Shown here: piece by piece, positions 12,261 to 24,806 of the stretch | Numbering within the stretch: the first letter of the stretch is position 1 | How the letters are laid out: each line of letters begins with the position of its first letter | NCBI GenBank assembly: GCA_963082975.1 | Contig: OY720345.1 | Location: 57,456,528-57,520,527, forward strand | Direction of reading: 5' to 3' | Length of the DNA: 64,000 nucleotides | Source of the DNA: Labia minor | Taxonomy: Eukaryota > Arthropoda > Insecta > Dermaptera > Spongiphoridae | Notes under the pieces: model-generated | The model's database searches: none | What the model saw: the letters and a program-made list of their open reading frames with translations, nothing else | What the model was told of the DNA's origin: nothing | Made by a program: the position numbers and the translations under genes

Positions 12261-12591
12261 TATCAACGAGCTATTGATGGCAGAATTTTACAACTCATTA
12301 ATTTCATAGATAAAACGTATAAAATGAAATTATGTATAATTAGTATTATTATTATATATCTATATATATACGATATCTGTCATAAAAAAAATAATAACCA
12401 ATAATTTAACCTGAATATCATAAATTACAATAATCAATAAAAACTTCCCTAGAGTAAAGAATAGGGAGAATAAAATTTAAATATTAATTATAATTAATAA
12501 TTTAGAATTATTAAAATAGCTACTATAAACCTGGCAATGCATTAGTATATTGGTAAATTTAAAAAAAAATAAAAGATTTTATTTTTTTCCT
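12261..12591. other. AT-rich DNA, nothing recognised
   Basis: Simple AT sequence including short ATT and TA tracts. No gene or repeat match seen. Confidence 0.5.
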
Positions 12592-12835
12592 TGTGGATAG
12601 GCCGAATCGTTTATCGCTCGATATATATATATATTCTCTATCATCCGAATACCAGTCACATGACAGAATCATATTTAATATTATTAATTATGAAATAAAA
12701 ATTAATTGAAAAACAATATTACTCATTTATTTTAATAGACTTTTAATATTGTAATAATTTTATAGATATTTTATTATCTAATATTTGTTTATTTCTATTA
12801 TAATTAAATTATTACAAAAGGGGTCCAGGAGGACA
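12592..12835 (+). repeat. Dispersed repeat T, copy 1 (possible solo LTR)
   Basis: Matches 23572-23851 in the same orientation: TGTG at the start, ATCGCTCGA / CTCGCTCGA, a CATGACA block, TTTTAATAGACTTTTAATAT, and a closing GGTCCAGGAGGACA / GGTCCAGATGGACA. Starting with TG and ending with CA suggests a solo LTR, but the flanks show no convincing target duplication. Confidence 0.5.
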
Positions 12836-13486
12836 ATAAAAATAATTAAAATATAAAATTTACTATAAAAGTAAAATAATTTTTTTATAATATTGGTATC
12901 TTATTAATTATAATTAAAACAAATTAGGAAGTCTAATTAGAAAAAAAATTTAATCCTCTGACCGAACTTTTGAGAGTGCTAGATTCTAAAAATAAAAATA
13001 TTGAGCAATACTATACTATTATCTTTAACTTTGGAAGAAATTCGTTTAGAAACACAAAAACGCTTGAGGCAAAATTTTTTGAAGTTTTGTTTTATTTTTA
13101 TTATAATATTTTCTATTTGTGTGTGTGAGTGAATTTTACAAATTCTACAAGTTATATTTGTAAATAATGACTAATGATTTCAAGTGATATTACATTTCCG
13201 AGTCAATTGGGGATATCAATTTTAATTTTTCATAAAAATTCTAATAAAAAAAATCTTTCCTTCCTATAAAATCTGTATTTTATAAAGAAAATAACTTTTT
13301 TTTTATTTTAGTTTGTTTCATGAAATAGAGTATAAAGTATAAACCTAGAATATATAGTAGTTTGTTTTGAGAAAAAAAAGTCTTGGTCGGCTGGTCACTA
13401 CTCGGTTAGTAAAAGTGGGAAACCAGCAAACACTAAACTAAGCACTATATGTCATTCGGAAAAGGGGCTTTTTTTAATTAAAATTT
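12836..13486. other. AT-rich DNA, nothing recognised
   Basis: No coding frame, hairpin or repeat family noticed. Confidence 0.45.
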
Positions 13487-13790
13487 CTCGAGTTTCTCTC
13501 TGTGGCGATAAGATTGGATGCCAAGTAAAAGGTGCAGGGTGGCAAAGGAAAAGAAAGAAATAGCAGTGTGGAAATAAGAGAAATTAGAAACTCGAGATGG
13601 GGAATGAGAAAAATGCTCAAGAAAATCATAGATGGGGGAATGTCAGGGGGGATATGCGTTTTTTTTAAGAATTAAGGCCTAAAGGACAGCAGGAGCGAAT
13701 GAGCGATGATGTCAAGCGAGGGTTGGAAGTAATTTTGGAAAAAGGAAACAGGCTTGTATGAGATACGGAAAAAACCCTTTTTGCATCCTT
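13487..13790. other. Purine-rich tract flanked by an inverted CTCGAGTTTC
   Basis: CTCGAGTTTC at 13487-13496 is mirrored by GAAACTCGAG at 13587-13596. From about 13530 to 13780 the plus strand is strongly enriched in A and G with repeated GAGA-like words. No open frame. Such tracts can be GAGA-factor sites or simply old simple sequence, and I cannot tell which. Confidence 0.35.
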
Positions 13791-13984
13791 GTTGATATTT
13801 ACAAGAATGATAGCCACAAACTATTTCATAAAATATATATACAATTTATATTTATAAATATTTCAATTTTGATTTATATATAATCAAATAGATGAAAAAA
13901 TCATTTAAAATTATAATAAAGATAAATAATTTAAAATTAATTCTTAAACTAATTTTTTTTTACTATTCAACTATTAAACAGTTT

Positions 13985-14330
13985 TAGCGATTTATTCATC
14001 AAAGCAAAAATTAAATTCTAAGAATTCTCTTGAGATCTGTAAACAGGAAATAGTCACTGAGGGCCAGATCTGAAGAGTACTTTGGATAGGGATCTAATTC
14101 ATTGTCCAAATTTAATTATTTGGAAAATTAACATAAGTTGCTTCACTAAAAATAATAATCTCGCAATCTAATCGTCTGATTAAATTTTGACACATTGCAT
14201 ATGAAAGATAATTTTGACTGATTCGAAATACATTCGAGATTTTTGATAATGATACCATCCTAACGACTTTTATTGAATGACCTTTAACATTCCTCCAAAC
14301 ATTTTTCATTAGTATCACTCAGGAGGTGCC
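13985..14330 (-). pseudogene. Mariner-type transposase debris
   Basis: On the minus strand, 14093-14018 reads YPKYSSDLALSDYFLFTDLK. This fits the mariner block containing the last catalytic Asp of the DD34D triad (family pattern: YSPDLAPSD..LF..L). Just upstream, the open stretch 14318-14112 ends with QNLIRRLDCEIIIFSEATYV, which resembles the region around the second Asp (usually FSDEA), with the Asp apparently lost. Stop codons and a frame change separate the two. No terminal inverted repeats were identified. The first block is confident; the upstream block is weaker. Confidence 0.65.
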
Positions 14331-15177
14331 CCGCTAAATAAAACCTTAATTTTATAGCTATATCAAAACTTAACTAAGAATAAATTAAAATATTATAATA
14401 AAACTTAATTTTGCACAATTAAAATCATGGTTTGAGTAAAAGTTAATTTAATGAAATTTACTAATAAAATATTTGACATTTATAAAACACTTTAAATCTT
14501 AAAAATAAACTTACTAAAATAATTAATAACGACTCTTCAAACATCAAGAGAATTTCAATTTACCTGGAACAAACGAAAAAAAAACAGAATTAATAGATTA
14601 AAAAAAGTCGATAAATTATTGATACATAACTATATCTATATATATGTTCACTATTGAATACCCCAATTTGCAGTAATATATCGTCAAAGTCTTGGTTTCA
14701 TTTATTAGTACATTATTCAATTATTGAAATTTCAATTAGGTACTATTTTTTAATTTACAAAATTATTTTTAATTCAGTAAACATTAATAAAAAATAAATG
14801 AAACTTTTTTGTTAGCACAGTTTTCCATTGGGATTTTGATTTGATATTACCCATAAGTTAAATTAAAGTTAATTATTTATATTCTAGCTATAAAGATGAC
14901 TTATTATTTTCTCTTAACGAATTTTGAGAAACTCGATTTTTTTTTATTGACTAAAACTTAAAAACTTCATAGATTATTCAATACAAAATGTTAAAAATTT
15001 AATTTCTAAAATTTTTGTTATATTCTTTTACATATACTTATTCTTATAATAAAAATCATTGAAAACTTCATTATCCGAAATGAAATAAATAATTTACAAA
15101 TTAAATTAAATACATTGATTAATAATTTTATGGCGTAACAGGACGCAGAAAACATAAATACTAACACCATAAAAAAA
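14331..15177. other. AT-rich DNA, nothing recognised
   Basis: Low-complexity AT sequence. The minus-strand opening 15018-15209 overlaps the start of the next H1 copy and has no protein resemblance. Confidence 0.5.
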
Positions 15178-15305
15178 ATCTGGAGTGTCTCCATTCGTCC
15201 ATCTCGCAAATTTGAATTGGATTAATTAACATAGATTATATTTAAATTAAAAATTTAATTAAAATTAAATTATAGATTAAAATTAATAAATAATATTTAT
15301 ATAGA
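15178..15305 (+). repeat. H1 family, 5' part
   Basis: Begins TCTGGAGTGTCTCC and continues CATCTCGCAAATTTGAATTG, the H1 left end. The copy stops abruptly near 15305, where a LINE C-terminal region begins. Confidence 0.75.
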
Positions 15306-15595
15306 GAGGGATGCTCTTAGAAGATCAACAAGAATATCAAGAATAGACAGAGTAAGAAATGATAATATACGACTATTGTTGTTACTACTAATGAAAATGA
15401 TAACTGTGATAACTATAATCGACCAGAAACAACTGATTTGGTATGGAAATGTACAGAGGATGAATGTCAGATAATTGAGAGAGAATAGGAGTTGAATGAG
15501 GATGGCTCAGGATAGGGATGTTTGTAGAAATGTAGTTGCTGCAGTCAAAAACTAAATTTCCGTAGAGCCTCAAAGATAGATAGATATAATACATT
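15306..15595 (+). mobile_element. LINE C-terminal and 3' tail fragment
   Basis: From 15310 the plus strand reads DALRRSTRISRIDRVRNDNI, and a little further QLIWYGNVQRM, in the order seen in the C-terminal part of many LINE ORF2 proteins. It is followed by a non-coding tail related to the copies at 52021 and 58225 (AATAGGAGTTGAATG, GGCTCAGGATAGGGATG, GTAGTTGCTGCAG) and ends in a GATAGATAGATA tail near 15588. The 5' truncation directly against an H1 fragment is typical of LINE insertion. Confidence 0.75.
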
Positions 15596-17041
15596 ATGAT
15601 AATATAATTAACAGAAATTAAATAGGTGTTTTATTAAAATTTTTTTATTTAAATTTGAGCTCACACTTTAAACAATTCTTTTTATATTTATGTAGCTTGA
15701 AGTATAAAAGAAAGAATATTTCTTTTATATTCATTTGTGTTTTAAAATAACATTCCAAAGTGAAAACAATTCTCATTGGGTTTATAGGTAGTAGTAGTAT
15801 TTATATTATCGTGTCAAAACAAGAAGTTAAATTTGATGATAAATAAAAAAAAAATAGATAGACTAAATTGTTGATAAAAATTCTCCATATGAATTTTGAT
15901 TCAAAAATTTTAGTAGAGAATGAAGAGAAAAATAAAACATTAAATAGGAAGAAATTTTCCTAAAAAAAAATAAGCGGCGTATCTATATTTTTTATGATTT
16001 CTTTTATAGAATAAGTTGAAAAACATTTTTAATAAAATTCTATGCCGTATTATAAAAGTTATATATATATATATATATATAGTATTTTTTTCTTTTAAGT
16101 TATTACAGCCATCTCGGGCTATCGGGCTCATCCTCAGAGAGCAAAATGTCAATATTCTCCTGGGATTTTTTGTTTATCAGCACTTTTTTAAAGTATAAAA
16201 GCTATTGTTTATGCAAGTTGTGAACTTTTTGAACGATGTTTGTGTCTGTTGGTTGTAGTTTTTTTCTGTTCTTTTTTTTTGTCACGGGGTATTTGTAGCA
16301 TGAGCGTGGAAGGGTAGTGAGCGAAAGAGAAAGGTGGGGGTTGTTTTGGCAGCTGCGTCTCTGTTTTTCTTTCGAAACTATTTTTTTTTTCTTATGTTTC
16401 ATGAAACGTTTCGCATTTGATGCCTCCTCCCTTGGAGACAATTACCTCTCGCTTGGCTTAGTGAAGAACTGGACCTAGCTAAGTTAACTTGTATGGCTGC
16501 CCCGCCTCATTGCCACTCATGATTGACTTTTACGTTTTGTTTTTTTTTGTTGTTGTTTTACAGAGAATGGAGATTAAATTTCAAATCACACTTCTTTACA
16601 TACAAATATACTCTTTTCTTCACTTCCTTTCACTTTAGAATGAAACAGACTTTATCTCATCATTTCAATTTAAAATATGCTCAACTAAAGTATATATGAT
16701 GGATAAGATAAAATTTCCTTCGAATTATATTGTTTATTAAATAATTAAAAATAACACTCCAATATTTGTAAATTGATAATAGATAGATCTTGCATAACGG
16801 TGATTTATGTAAACTTTTATAAATAACATTATCATTATCAACAAACAAAAGTACAAAGCAAGTCAAATATAAAGTTTATAATTATGCCAAAATATAAATA
16901 AAACGAAACATAGTATTGTTAGAAAATATAAAATGTAATCGCAAATTTATATTTTTATTCGGGAAATGAAAATTACTTTTTGTTTATTTCACCTCTTTTA
17001 GGTTATTATACTCGTATTATTTTATCAAATATTATGAAAAA
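15596..17041. other. AT-rich DNA with a (TA)n tract, no gene seen
   Basis: A (TA)n microsatellite lies at 16060-16081. Openings on both strands around 15940-16440 overlap in different frames and read through T-runs, so they look accidental. 16200-16500 is modestly GC-richer but carries no domain. Confidence 0.45.
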
Positions 17042-17597
17042 ATCTGGAGTGTCTCTACTCGAATATCTCGCAAATTTGAATTGGATAATTATATTATATT
17101 TAAATTAAATTAAATTAATTAAATTATAAATTAAAAATAATAAATAATATTTATTAAACCACCACACAAGTTGACTTCCAATCACATACTGAAGCGTGAT
17201 TGGCAGTCAACGTGTTAAAAAATTTAAAAAATTAATTCCGGTAATTTCAGAGATTCGATATATAGCAATTTTATTCCATTTTTAATCAAGTGGAAAAACT
17301 ATCAAACATATATCTTTATTTTTACAGTCAGTTTAGAGAAAAAAAAATAAAAATGTGGTAGGTAATGAACTTCTTCCGGATGAACTACATTTCTCAAAAG
17401 TTGATAGAAAACTACGAATTTTGAATAATGGCCGTGTACCAAATTTTATTATTCTAGCTCAAACCGTTTTTGCGTAATCTTCTCTACATATATATATACA
17501 TACACACAAACACAGACATTTTTCTCAACCTTAGTGAAAAAGACTCAGGAACCTCCAAAACGTATAAAAACATCAAAATCTCGACATCAAAAATTCT
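17042..17597 (+). repeat. H1 family, nearly full length, 3' end lost
   Basis: Starts TCTGGAGTGTCTCT and shares with 37658-39080 the blocks GATTGGCAGTCAACGTGTTA, AATTCCGGTAATTTCAG, AACTACGAATTTTGAATAAT and CAAAACGTATAAAAA. It stops near 17597, before the terminal hairpin. It contains no coding capacity and is therefore non-autonomous. About 555 bp without the last 50 bases. Confidence 0.85.
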
Positions 17598-17789
17598 GGC
17601 TAAATAGTCCAAATAAATCCATCCCACTCAAGAGTAGAATATTTTTTTTTAAACTAAAAATATATAAGAAATTAAATTATTATTAAAAATAATTGAGATT
17701 TTATGTCAAAACAAAAAGAAAATTTAAGCAAATATTTCGAAACTTTTTTTTTTTTTTGTTATTTCATAACAAGAAAAAAATATCAAAAA

Positions 17790-17830
<41 letters not shown>

Positions 17831-17889
17831 AATTAAGAGCATATAAAAAATGTTTATATATAGATTATTATCATTTAGAAAAAAAAATA
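17598..17889. repeat. AT-rich spacer with long (TA)n microsatellite
   Basis: A (TA)n run of about 37 bases lies at 17791-17828. The rest is simple AT sequence. Confidence 0.7.
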
Positions 17890-18380
17890 ATGATGGGAGA
17901 TGTCACCAATCCGTCAAAGAGACCGAACCCTGGATGCAAAAGAAGTTGGAATCCGACGACAAATGGAACAGAGCCACGTTCCAAGTAGCTCAAATGCTTT
18001 TTATTTAAACCACCCCTTCATCGTTATGAACGACGAACGTTATACATATCAACTGGAGGGGCTGTCTGTTCACTAGTGCGTGCATGATGGATTGCTTTCA
18101 CTAGTCTAGTTTATGTATTTGAAATGTCAAGCTTGCATCGGGTGTAGTGTTTAATTAAGGAGATATCATAATAGGTTACAAAATGAACGATCACATTCGC
18201 GCAATAAAATCTCCAATTAAAATATTAGAAAAAGTGAAGAATTTGAAGTAAACAACAAATCGGATTGGAGCGCCTACAATTTGAGGGAAACACAACAAAC
18301 ATGCCAGGTGAGGAAAGCGGGTTGCGGTGTCTGGATTTTATAGGCGCACCAGCATTCGTTTTACAAAGGAATTCCTTTTT
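17890..18380. other. GC-richer island, function unknown
   Basis: Complex sequence with higher GC between AT-rich flanks, including a minus-strand opening 18225-18422 with no recognisable domain. Possible regulatory patch. No motif strong enough to name. Confidence 0.3.
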
Positions 18381-19514
18381 CGTGCTGTCATTAAAATAAT
18401 TCAGTCGATAAATAACAAACATTAAATTAACATAAAATTAATTCAAAAATAATATTCTTCAAATGTACCGAATTAAATTGATGGCCTATATTTTAAAATA
18501 TGTATATATTTTATATTAAAATTGAAATAATTTAATAGTATAAAAATACATTTTGAATTCTATATTAAAATGTCTTCAAGTTTTAATTGAATAGTAATAC
18601 TTTTTTATATTATTTCCTAAAAAATATGTTGTTTTTTTTAAATTAGACATTTTTCTGATTATCTAGAATTAGAATTAATGGGGTTTGAACCACAATCATT
18701 CCATTTATAAAATTACAATATATATATAATATTATATAAATTTAAGCATAGATCTAAATAACTTATTCAATATATTTTATAGAAATTAATTTTGAAAATA
18801 ACTCCTTCATTAAGATTGGCGATTCGTTTACGTCCTTGCATAAATCATGCGAATCGAATACAGTGCAGATCACGCTTTGTCCCTGCTTTATATAGAATCA
18901 CGCATCTCCTATCTCCGATCCCTTATCACAATACTTTATAAATAATATTTATTATTCAATACACGAAATCTACAAACGCGGTTGTTAAATAATGGTTACT
19001 ATAAAATTATACTTCTTTTGTTGTATGCTTTATTATGAATATTAACAAGAAAAAATAAAATCAAAATTCTATCTTGATTTATAATAAGAAAATAGAAATA
19101 ATTGAGAAACGAAAAGGATCACGAGTTTAAAGGTCTATTAATAAGTATATAAATATTAAGGGTCATTTTTATCAGTATATATACTCGTAAGTATATACTC
19201 TGCATTTATTGGAGAGACAAGAATCAAATTATTTTAAAGCACATAAATGACTGTAACATATTCTTTTGCAAAACAGCAACTTCTTTAAACCCTTTCGGGT
19301 AACTGAAACCAAAATAATGCGATTATGGACATTTCTTCGCTAACAGAAAGAACTACTTTACATAATTGATTTTTTTTTCTGTAATAATGCCACTGTTTTC
19401 TAATTTTTATAATCATTTTTTTTTAAATTTATTACTTAAATTTTAAATATCCAATTATTTTGTATATAAAATATAAATTAATAATTATTATATTATTTTT
19501 AGTATTATATATCT
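18381..19514. other. AT-rich DNA, nothing recognised
   Basis: No coding signal. A slightly more complex segment lies at 18800-18920 but matches nothing else in the window. Confidence 0.45.
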
Positions 19515-20140
19515 TATATCTTATTATACTAGCAAAAATTGTATATATATATTTGCATATTTTTGTATTAAACGGCTCTAAGGATTATTTTTTAAATTTA
19601 CACCATAGAGATAATATTTATATAGATAAATCGATCTGTATATTGCAAAATCATCTTCATTAGTTTTTTCTTAATTTAAATTTATATGACGTCACAAATG
19701 AAAAAAAATCCCCCCAAAAAATCTGAAATTTATTTGTCTTGCAAATATTGTAAGTTTATTTATGATATTTTAAAAACAATTTTTTAATCTGTTTTGTCGT
19801 TTAATTTTTTGTTAATTCTTGTAAATTTCTATTAGTTAATATTATGTTTTTTTAAATCTAATTTCGTGTTAATTTTTTATTAAATTACTATTTCATATTT
19901 ATTTATTCATTGTTCTTTTATTAATTAATTTTTAGATAGTTTTATAATTTTTAATATTTTTTCACTAAAATATTATTTAAATTTTATTAATTAATTTTAT
20001 TAATATTATTGAGAACCCCAAGTTCCATTCATTTTAATCAGATTGATGCAATGATGTAACATTTAATAATTGTAATAAATAATTAAAGAAGAATATCAAT
20101 ATTTTTTAAAGGGACGAGCGATAGCTCGGTGTTCCAGGAA
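19515..20140 (+). mobile_element. H2 hairpin-terminated element, single copy (Helitron/Helentron-like)
   Basis: The left end reads TCTTATTATACTAGCAAAAA and a TA-rich stretch, matching the 182-bp segment L at 60219-60400. The right end reads TTTTAATCAGATTGATGCAA, then AAAGGG, then the hairpin CGAGCGATAGCTCG at 20115-20128, and closes GTGTTCCAGG. A 5' TC and a subterminal 3' hairpin are Helitron-like, though the canonical CTRR end is missing, as in Helentrons. It carries TGACGTCACAAATG at 19687-19700. No coding capacity. It serves as the reference single copy for the rearranged copies at 58.8-62.3 kb. Confidence 0.65.
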
Positions 20141-23100
20141 CTTATGAATATTAAATGCCTAATAAAATAAAATAAAAATATAGAAATAAATTTATTCGAT
20201 ATATTCTATTAAATTAAAATATTTAATTTTTATATTTATAGTTAAAAGGGGAAATTAAGAATAAATACTAAGCAAATGTAATTTCCATAAGTATTAAAAA
20301 TCATAATCAGATTTTTTTTCATTAATAATTTGCCACCCGCCTAGAAATAATATTTCAAATAAATTTTCATTTCTTTATTAATTTCTTCCGTTTCTTCATT
20401 GGCACATTAATTTCAATTAATGAGAATTATTTAAACCTTTTTATCTATTCAAATTAAGAAATTTTTCTTTACTAATTACTTATTTAAATGAACTTACTAA
20501 GAATAGAGCCAATATTTTTCGTTAACAATTTTCTAACTAATTGATCCATTTTTAACCCTTCTTTTCTTTTCCGAATTGGATTCTTTCCAAAATCTTTGAC
20601 CTTAAATTAACTTGTGCCTATTTGGCAAATGATCCTATTTCTTTCTCATTTATTTAAGCCCATCGTCCCACATAATTTCCGTTTGCTCTTAAAAAAAAGA
20701 AAAAATTCTTAAAAAAAAAAGTAACCGGAGAAAATTAATTGTCGATTTTTTATCAAATGGAAGAGGAAATAGTGAAAAGATTAATATAATTGTTAATGAT
20801 CTTATTATGATCCTATATTATTATCAACGATTATTTATTTATTTAAGTGAGTAATTTCTAACAATGTGTTTTATTTTATTTTTTTTTTTTGTTTAGAATT
20901 TTCAGTTGAATTTCTCATTGCGATAAGATCACGAGCAGAGAGCTTTTAAGCCGATGCAAAATGATTTTCTCAACTTGTCTGTTTTTTTTGTTTTTTTTTT
21001 CTAATTCTCTTCTTCACTTAACTATTAATTATATCAACACTTATTTTATCTTTAAAAAGAAATAGCCTGAGGGTAAGAATTCACAACCCTCCCCCTCTTC
21101 CCCTCCACATTTTTCCCTCTATACAATGAATTTTTGCTTCATTGTATAATCAGGCCCAAGGTGTATTTTCCATTTAATTATTGTTTGAATAAAGAGAAGA
21201 AAAAAAATGATCATAATTTCATTTGAGTTGTAAGAATGTTTTTAATTATTTCCCTTAATTAAAAATTCGGCTTATTTTTTTTTTTTATTTTATTATTCGG
21301 CTGCAAAAGACTGAATTTTAACAGATTAAAAGGCCAATTTTTGTATGTCGATAAATACATTTTTGTAGAAGTTTCAATTCAATTTATTTAGCATTCCTCC
21401 CCTTTTTGAGGGTCGTTTTACTCGAACATTCACGCGTAGTCTGATTGTTTCGAAACAATGCTTGGCTTTTTAGATATGTATGTGTACTATATGAACATAT
21501 ATATATAATAGAAGAGCTAATTAATGCACCCTCTGTCCCACCCTTTTCAGATTAATTGGAAAGAGGCGAATAGACAATTAAATTTACGATTTCCGAACAC
21601 TTCTTGACTTCATTTTGGAGACAATTAATTATACACGGTTAACAAAAATGAAAAACCAATGAAAATTGAATTTTCATGTTAATCAAAAACTGTTGAATCG
21701 AAATATAAAGGAATTAATGAAAAGCTTTAAAGTTGGATGGAGCAAGTACAAACGAAAAGGAAGAAGGTCTGTTAAATTGCTTTCCGATATCGTAATACAT
21801 ATAAATAAATTAATAAATTTTCTCACTTTATTTAAAAAAAATATGTTAATTTCTGCAATATTTATTTAAAAAGAGTAAATATTACGTATAATGGTATAAT
21901 TACATTATATATATATATATGCAAATGGAAGGTAAATATTTAAATTGATATAAAATAAGATACTTAATTAATTGTAAAAACACTACGTTGATTTCATTTA
22001 ATAATAAATTTATTAAAATATTTTTAATAATTATTTAAAAAAAAAATTAATGAATGATTAATAGGATTTTTAACTGATTAAAATGTAATCATTTTACATG
22101 TAAATATATTAGTATTAAATTTAGGGTCCGTAAAAGGTAAATTTTTTACAAATGTATTCAAATATGGTCTCACCTTAATTAAATTTCTCTTATTCTCTTA
22201 AGTTGAACAAATTTTTACAAAATATATTGAAAAACATTGAAAATAAAGTCTACTTTAATCTTAAGAGAAAATAACATTTAAGCTTATAACATATTTAAAA
22301 AACCAACAGAATATAACAAAGTTATATCTTATTAAAAATTATGAATACTTATTTCCAGATTATTTATATGTTTTATTGTGAAATTTAAGGCTCAACGTTT
22401 CGGCGTTCATTTTTGTGAAATTTTCAATTTTGTTTTTTAAGATGGAATTTTTGGGATTCTATGTTTGTGGGACCAATAGTTAATGTTTTGAAATAATTTT
22501 GATAACATTAACTTTAGAAAATCTGATTTATCCAATTCCGGTTTTCAATTATCATGGGGTTGATAATATTTACTATTATCAACGAGAGAAGTTTAATTTC
22601 ATATAATACCTAATTGAAATTTTTTCTATTTATTATAATATATATATATATATATGTATTTATTTGAATTTTATATAATTTGTTATTCTATTATTATATT
22701 AATAGTCTACATTATAGAAATGTCAGTAACAGTTTAATTGTAAAATTATTTATGATATAAACACATGAAAATTAATGAACTCATGAAAGTATTTAAATAA
22801 TTGTTATGGAACATATTAATTGCAGCTATGGATTTGACATGGGGTTGTTAAAATAGCAACAAATTCACTTAGAGCTAATAGAATGATCAAAAACAAAAAC
22901 AACAACAACAAACAATTCTAACACGACCAAACGAGTGAGATAGACAGACAGCAATAGAGAAGGGGGTGCTTTTGAATAAACTTGTCAACGCCAGTGAATA
23001 ATTATAAATCAAAGTATTTCTAAATTTATTTAATAAATTTCATTCATCGATATAATTTTTGTATGAAAAAAAAATTCGAGGATTTTCATTTATTTTCTAT

Positions 23101-23309
23101 TAATAAATTAATAAATTCAAATTCAGATATTAAAATTAAAAATGACAAAAGTAAAATTTTGATGACATTTACGATTAGGATTAAAACAAAGTAAGATAAG
23201 CATCAAAAACTAAATATACTTGAATAAAGTAAAAAGTGTAAATAATTAAATATCAATAAAAAAACCTCCGACTTTTGTAATAAAACATCCCAAGCACAGA
23301 CCATCCAAG
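20141..23309. other. AT-rich DNA with short hairpins, no gene seen
   Basis: A perfect 10-bp stem (ATACAATGAA / TTCATTGTAT, 7-base loop) lies at 21121-21147. A 9-bp stem (GTTGATAAT / ATTATCAAC) lies at 22559-22583. TA tracts occur near 21905-21920 and 22640-22655. The plus-strand opening at 21666-21869 is lysine- and isoleucine-rich, as expected from AT-rich DNA, and is not supported as a gene. Confidence 0.45.
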
Positions 23310-23463
23310 CAAGGACAACTTCTATCAAGTTGGTTCCAACTTAAGCGGAGTAAGTGTGTTCTATGATCAGTACAACAGGTCCTCTCAACCTTAATCTTGA
23401 TTTCCTTGATTGGAGGCGCTACTTTTTATCAATTAGCTTCCAATTTTGATCCCAGAGGCAAAA
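23310..23463 (-). repeat. Dispersed repeat S, copy 2
   Basis: Reverse-complement match to 6325-6463, sharing ACTGATCATAGAACAC, AAATCAAGATTAAGGTTGAG and ATCAAAATTGGAAG on the minus strand. Its match extends slightly beyond the other copy on the right. Confidence 0.7.
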
Positions 23464-23571
23464 TATCAATAGATCGTGAGAATTATATAATTTAATTAAA
23501 ATTACAAAATCTTGCCTTATTCAATATGCATATATAAAATAATTTATTTAATTATTTTTATTTCTATTTCT

Positions 23572-23851
23572 TGTGAATATACCAAGTGACATCTCGCTCG
23601 AAATATATAAAAGAATAAACCGATACCTGTTCACTTCTTATTTTAATTTTTTAAAAGTACTATACGTCGCATGACACAACCATAATTAATAATAATACAT
23701 AAATATTAAAGAAAAAATGAATTAAAAAATAATATTAGTCATTTATATTTTAATAGACTTTTAATATTGTAATATTCAGATATGGTAAATATTTTATTAA
23801 ATGTATGATTTTTTTGTTATTAAATTTTTACAAAAGAGGTCCAGATGGACA
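23572..23851 (+). repeat. Dispersed repeat T, copy 2 (possible solo LTR)
   Basis: Direct counterpart of 12592-12835, with the same TG start, CTCGCTCGA block, TTTTAATAGACTTTTAATAT core and GGTCCAGATGGACA end. It is about 35 bases longer through AT-rich insertions. No target-site duplication could be recognised. Confidence 0.5.
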
Positions 23852-23913
23852 ATATTGCAAACTAATTATCACAATTAAAAATCTACGGTAATTATTCAAG
23901 TAAACGCATTTTC

Positions 23914-24093
23914 GTGGATTCGGATAATACTTTACCAGTGGGTGGCTTTTACAATTCCAAATAAACTTTTCTTATAAATTTTTTTTGGGCCTCTTCTAGT
24001 TTACGAGATAAAATTTATTAAAATAAAGATTTTTTAAGTTTGACAGATTAGTTATGAACGTCGAAATGTGCCATTAAGTAATTAAGTAATGTT
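23914..24093 (+). repeat. Foldback family F, single arm
   Basis: Resembles the arms of the foldback element at 35304-36452: CTTTACCAGTG, CTTCTAGTTTACGAGATAAA, then GTTATGAACGTCGAAATGTG and ATTAAGTAAT. Only one arm is present here. It is directly followed by a small 14-bp inverted repeat (GTATATTATCTAAA / TTTAGATAATATAC) at 24135-24186. Confidence 0.65.
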
Positions 24094-24640
24094 TTATTTA
24101 ACTTCTACTTTTTTTAAACTAAATTATGATATATGTATATTATCTAAACAAATATAAAAATATTATATTTTATTTAGATAATATACAATTTTGACGAGTA
24201 CCGATTAGTAGAAAAATAGCAGTAGATAGATTGAATTAATTAATTAATTAATGAGAATAATTTTTTTTTTAAATACTTTTAATTTTCATTGTATGTTCAA
24301 AAATTTAATTTCTTGAACTTCTATTTTTTTAATATCTATTTTTCTAGATATATATATTATTCTATAATATATATATAGTGTGTTACAATAACATTTTTGT
24401 TAAAATTAAATAACCAGAAGGTGTGTTTTGTTTGATTTTGTTGTTAAAATTGTTAAACACAATCTCTTATGCTATTATAAAAAATAGATTATTTAGTTGG
24501 TCACAAAGTTGTGATCCAAACGCCCCTATGAATCACATACACTGTTGAACAAATACCAAGGTGCATCTAATAGCGCTTAGGAACTTCAATTTCTGAACCT
24601 TTAAATTATATTCAAAATTGTTTTTTTTTGTATTATATGA

Positions 24641-24798
24641 CCACGGTAGTCAAACCATGGCTCTTTCCGAGTTTATTGTGGCTCAATTAAAAAATTTAAA
24701 GTCATGTCAGAAAAAAAGGTAAAATACTTTCAAATTAATCTTAAACATTTTCGATTTTTCAATTTGGCTCTAAGTATCACCAAATGTGGCCACCCCTG
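24641..24798. mobile_element. hAT-type MITE, degenerate
   Basis: The right end GTGGCCACCCCTG is a classic hAT-like terminus, and the left end CCACGGTAGTCAAAC is its decayed inverted partner. Flanking octamers TTATATGA (24633-24640) and TTATTTGA (24799-24806) agree at 7 of 8 positions, as expected of an 8-bp hAT target duplication. The interior has two GGCTCT words facing inward and no coding capacity. About 158 bp. Confidence 0.7.
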
Positions 24799-24806
24799 TT
24801 ATTTGA

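Noticed and set aside
21121..21147. microRNA precursor or terminator from a perfect 10-bp hairpin
   Set aside because: The stem is far too short for a microRNA precursor and hairpins of this size are expected by chance in AT-rich DNA.
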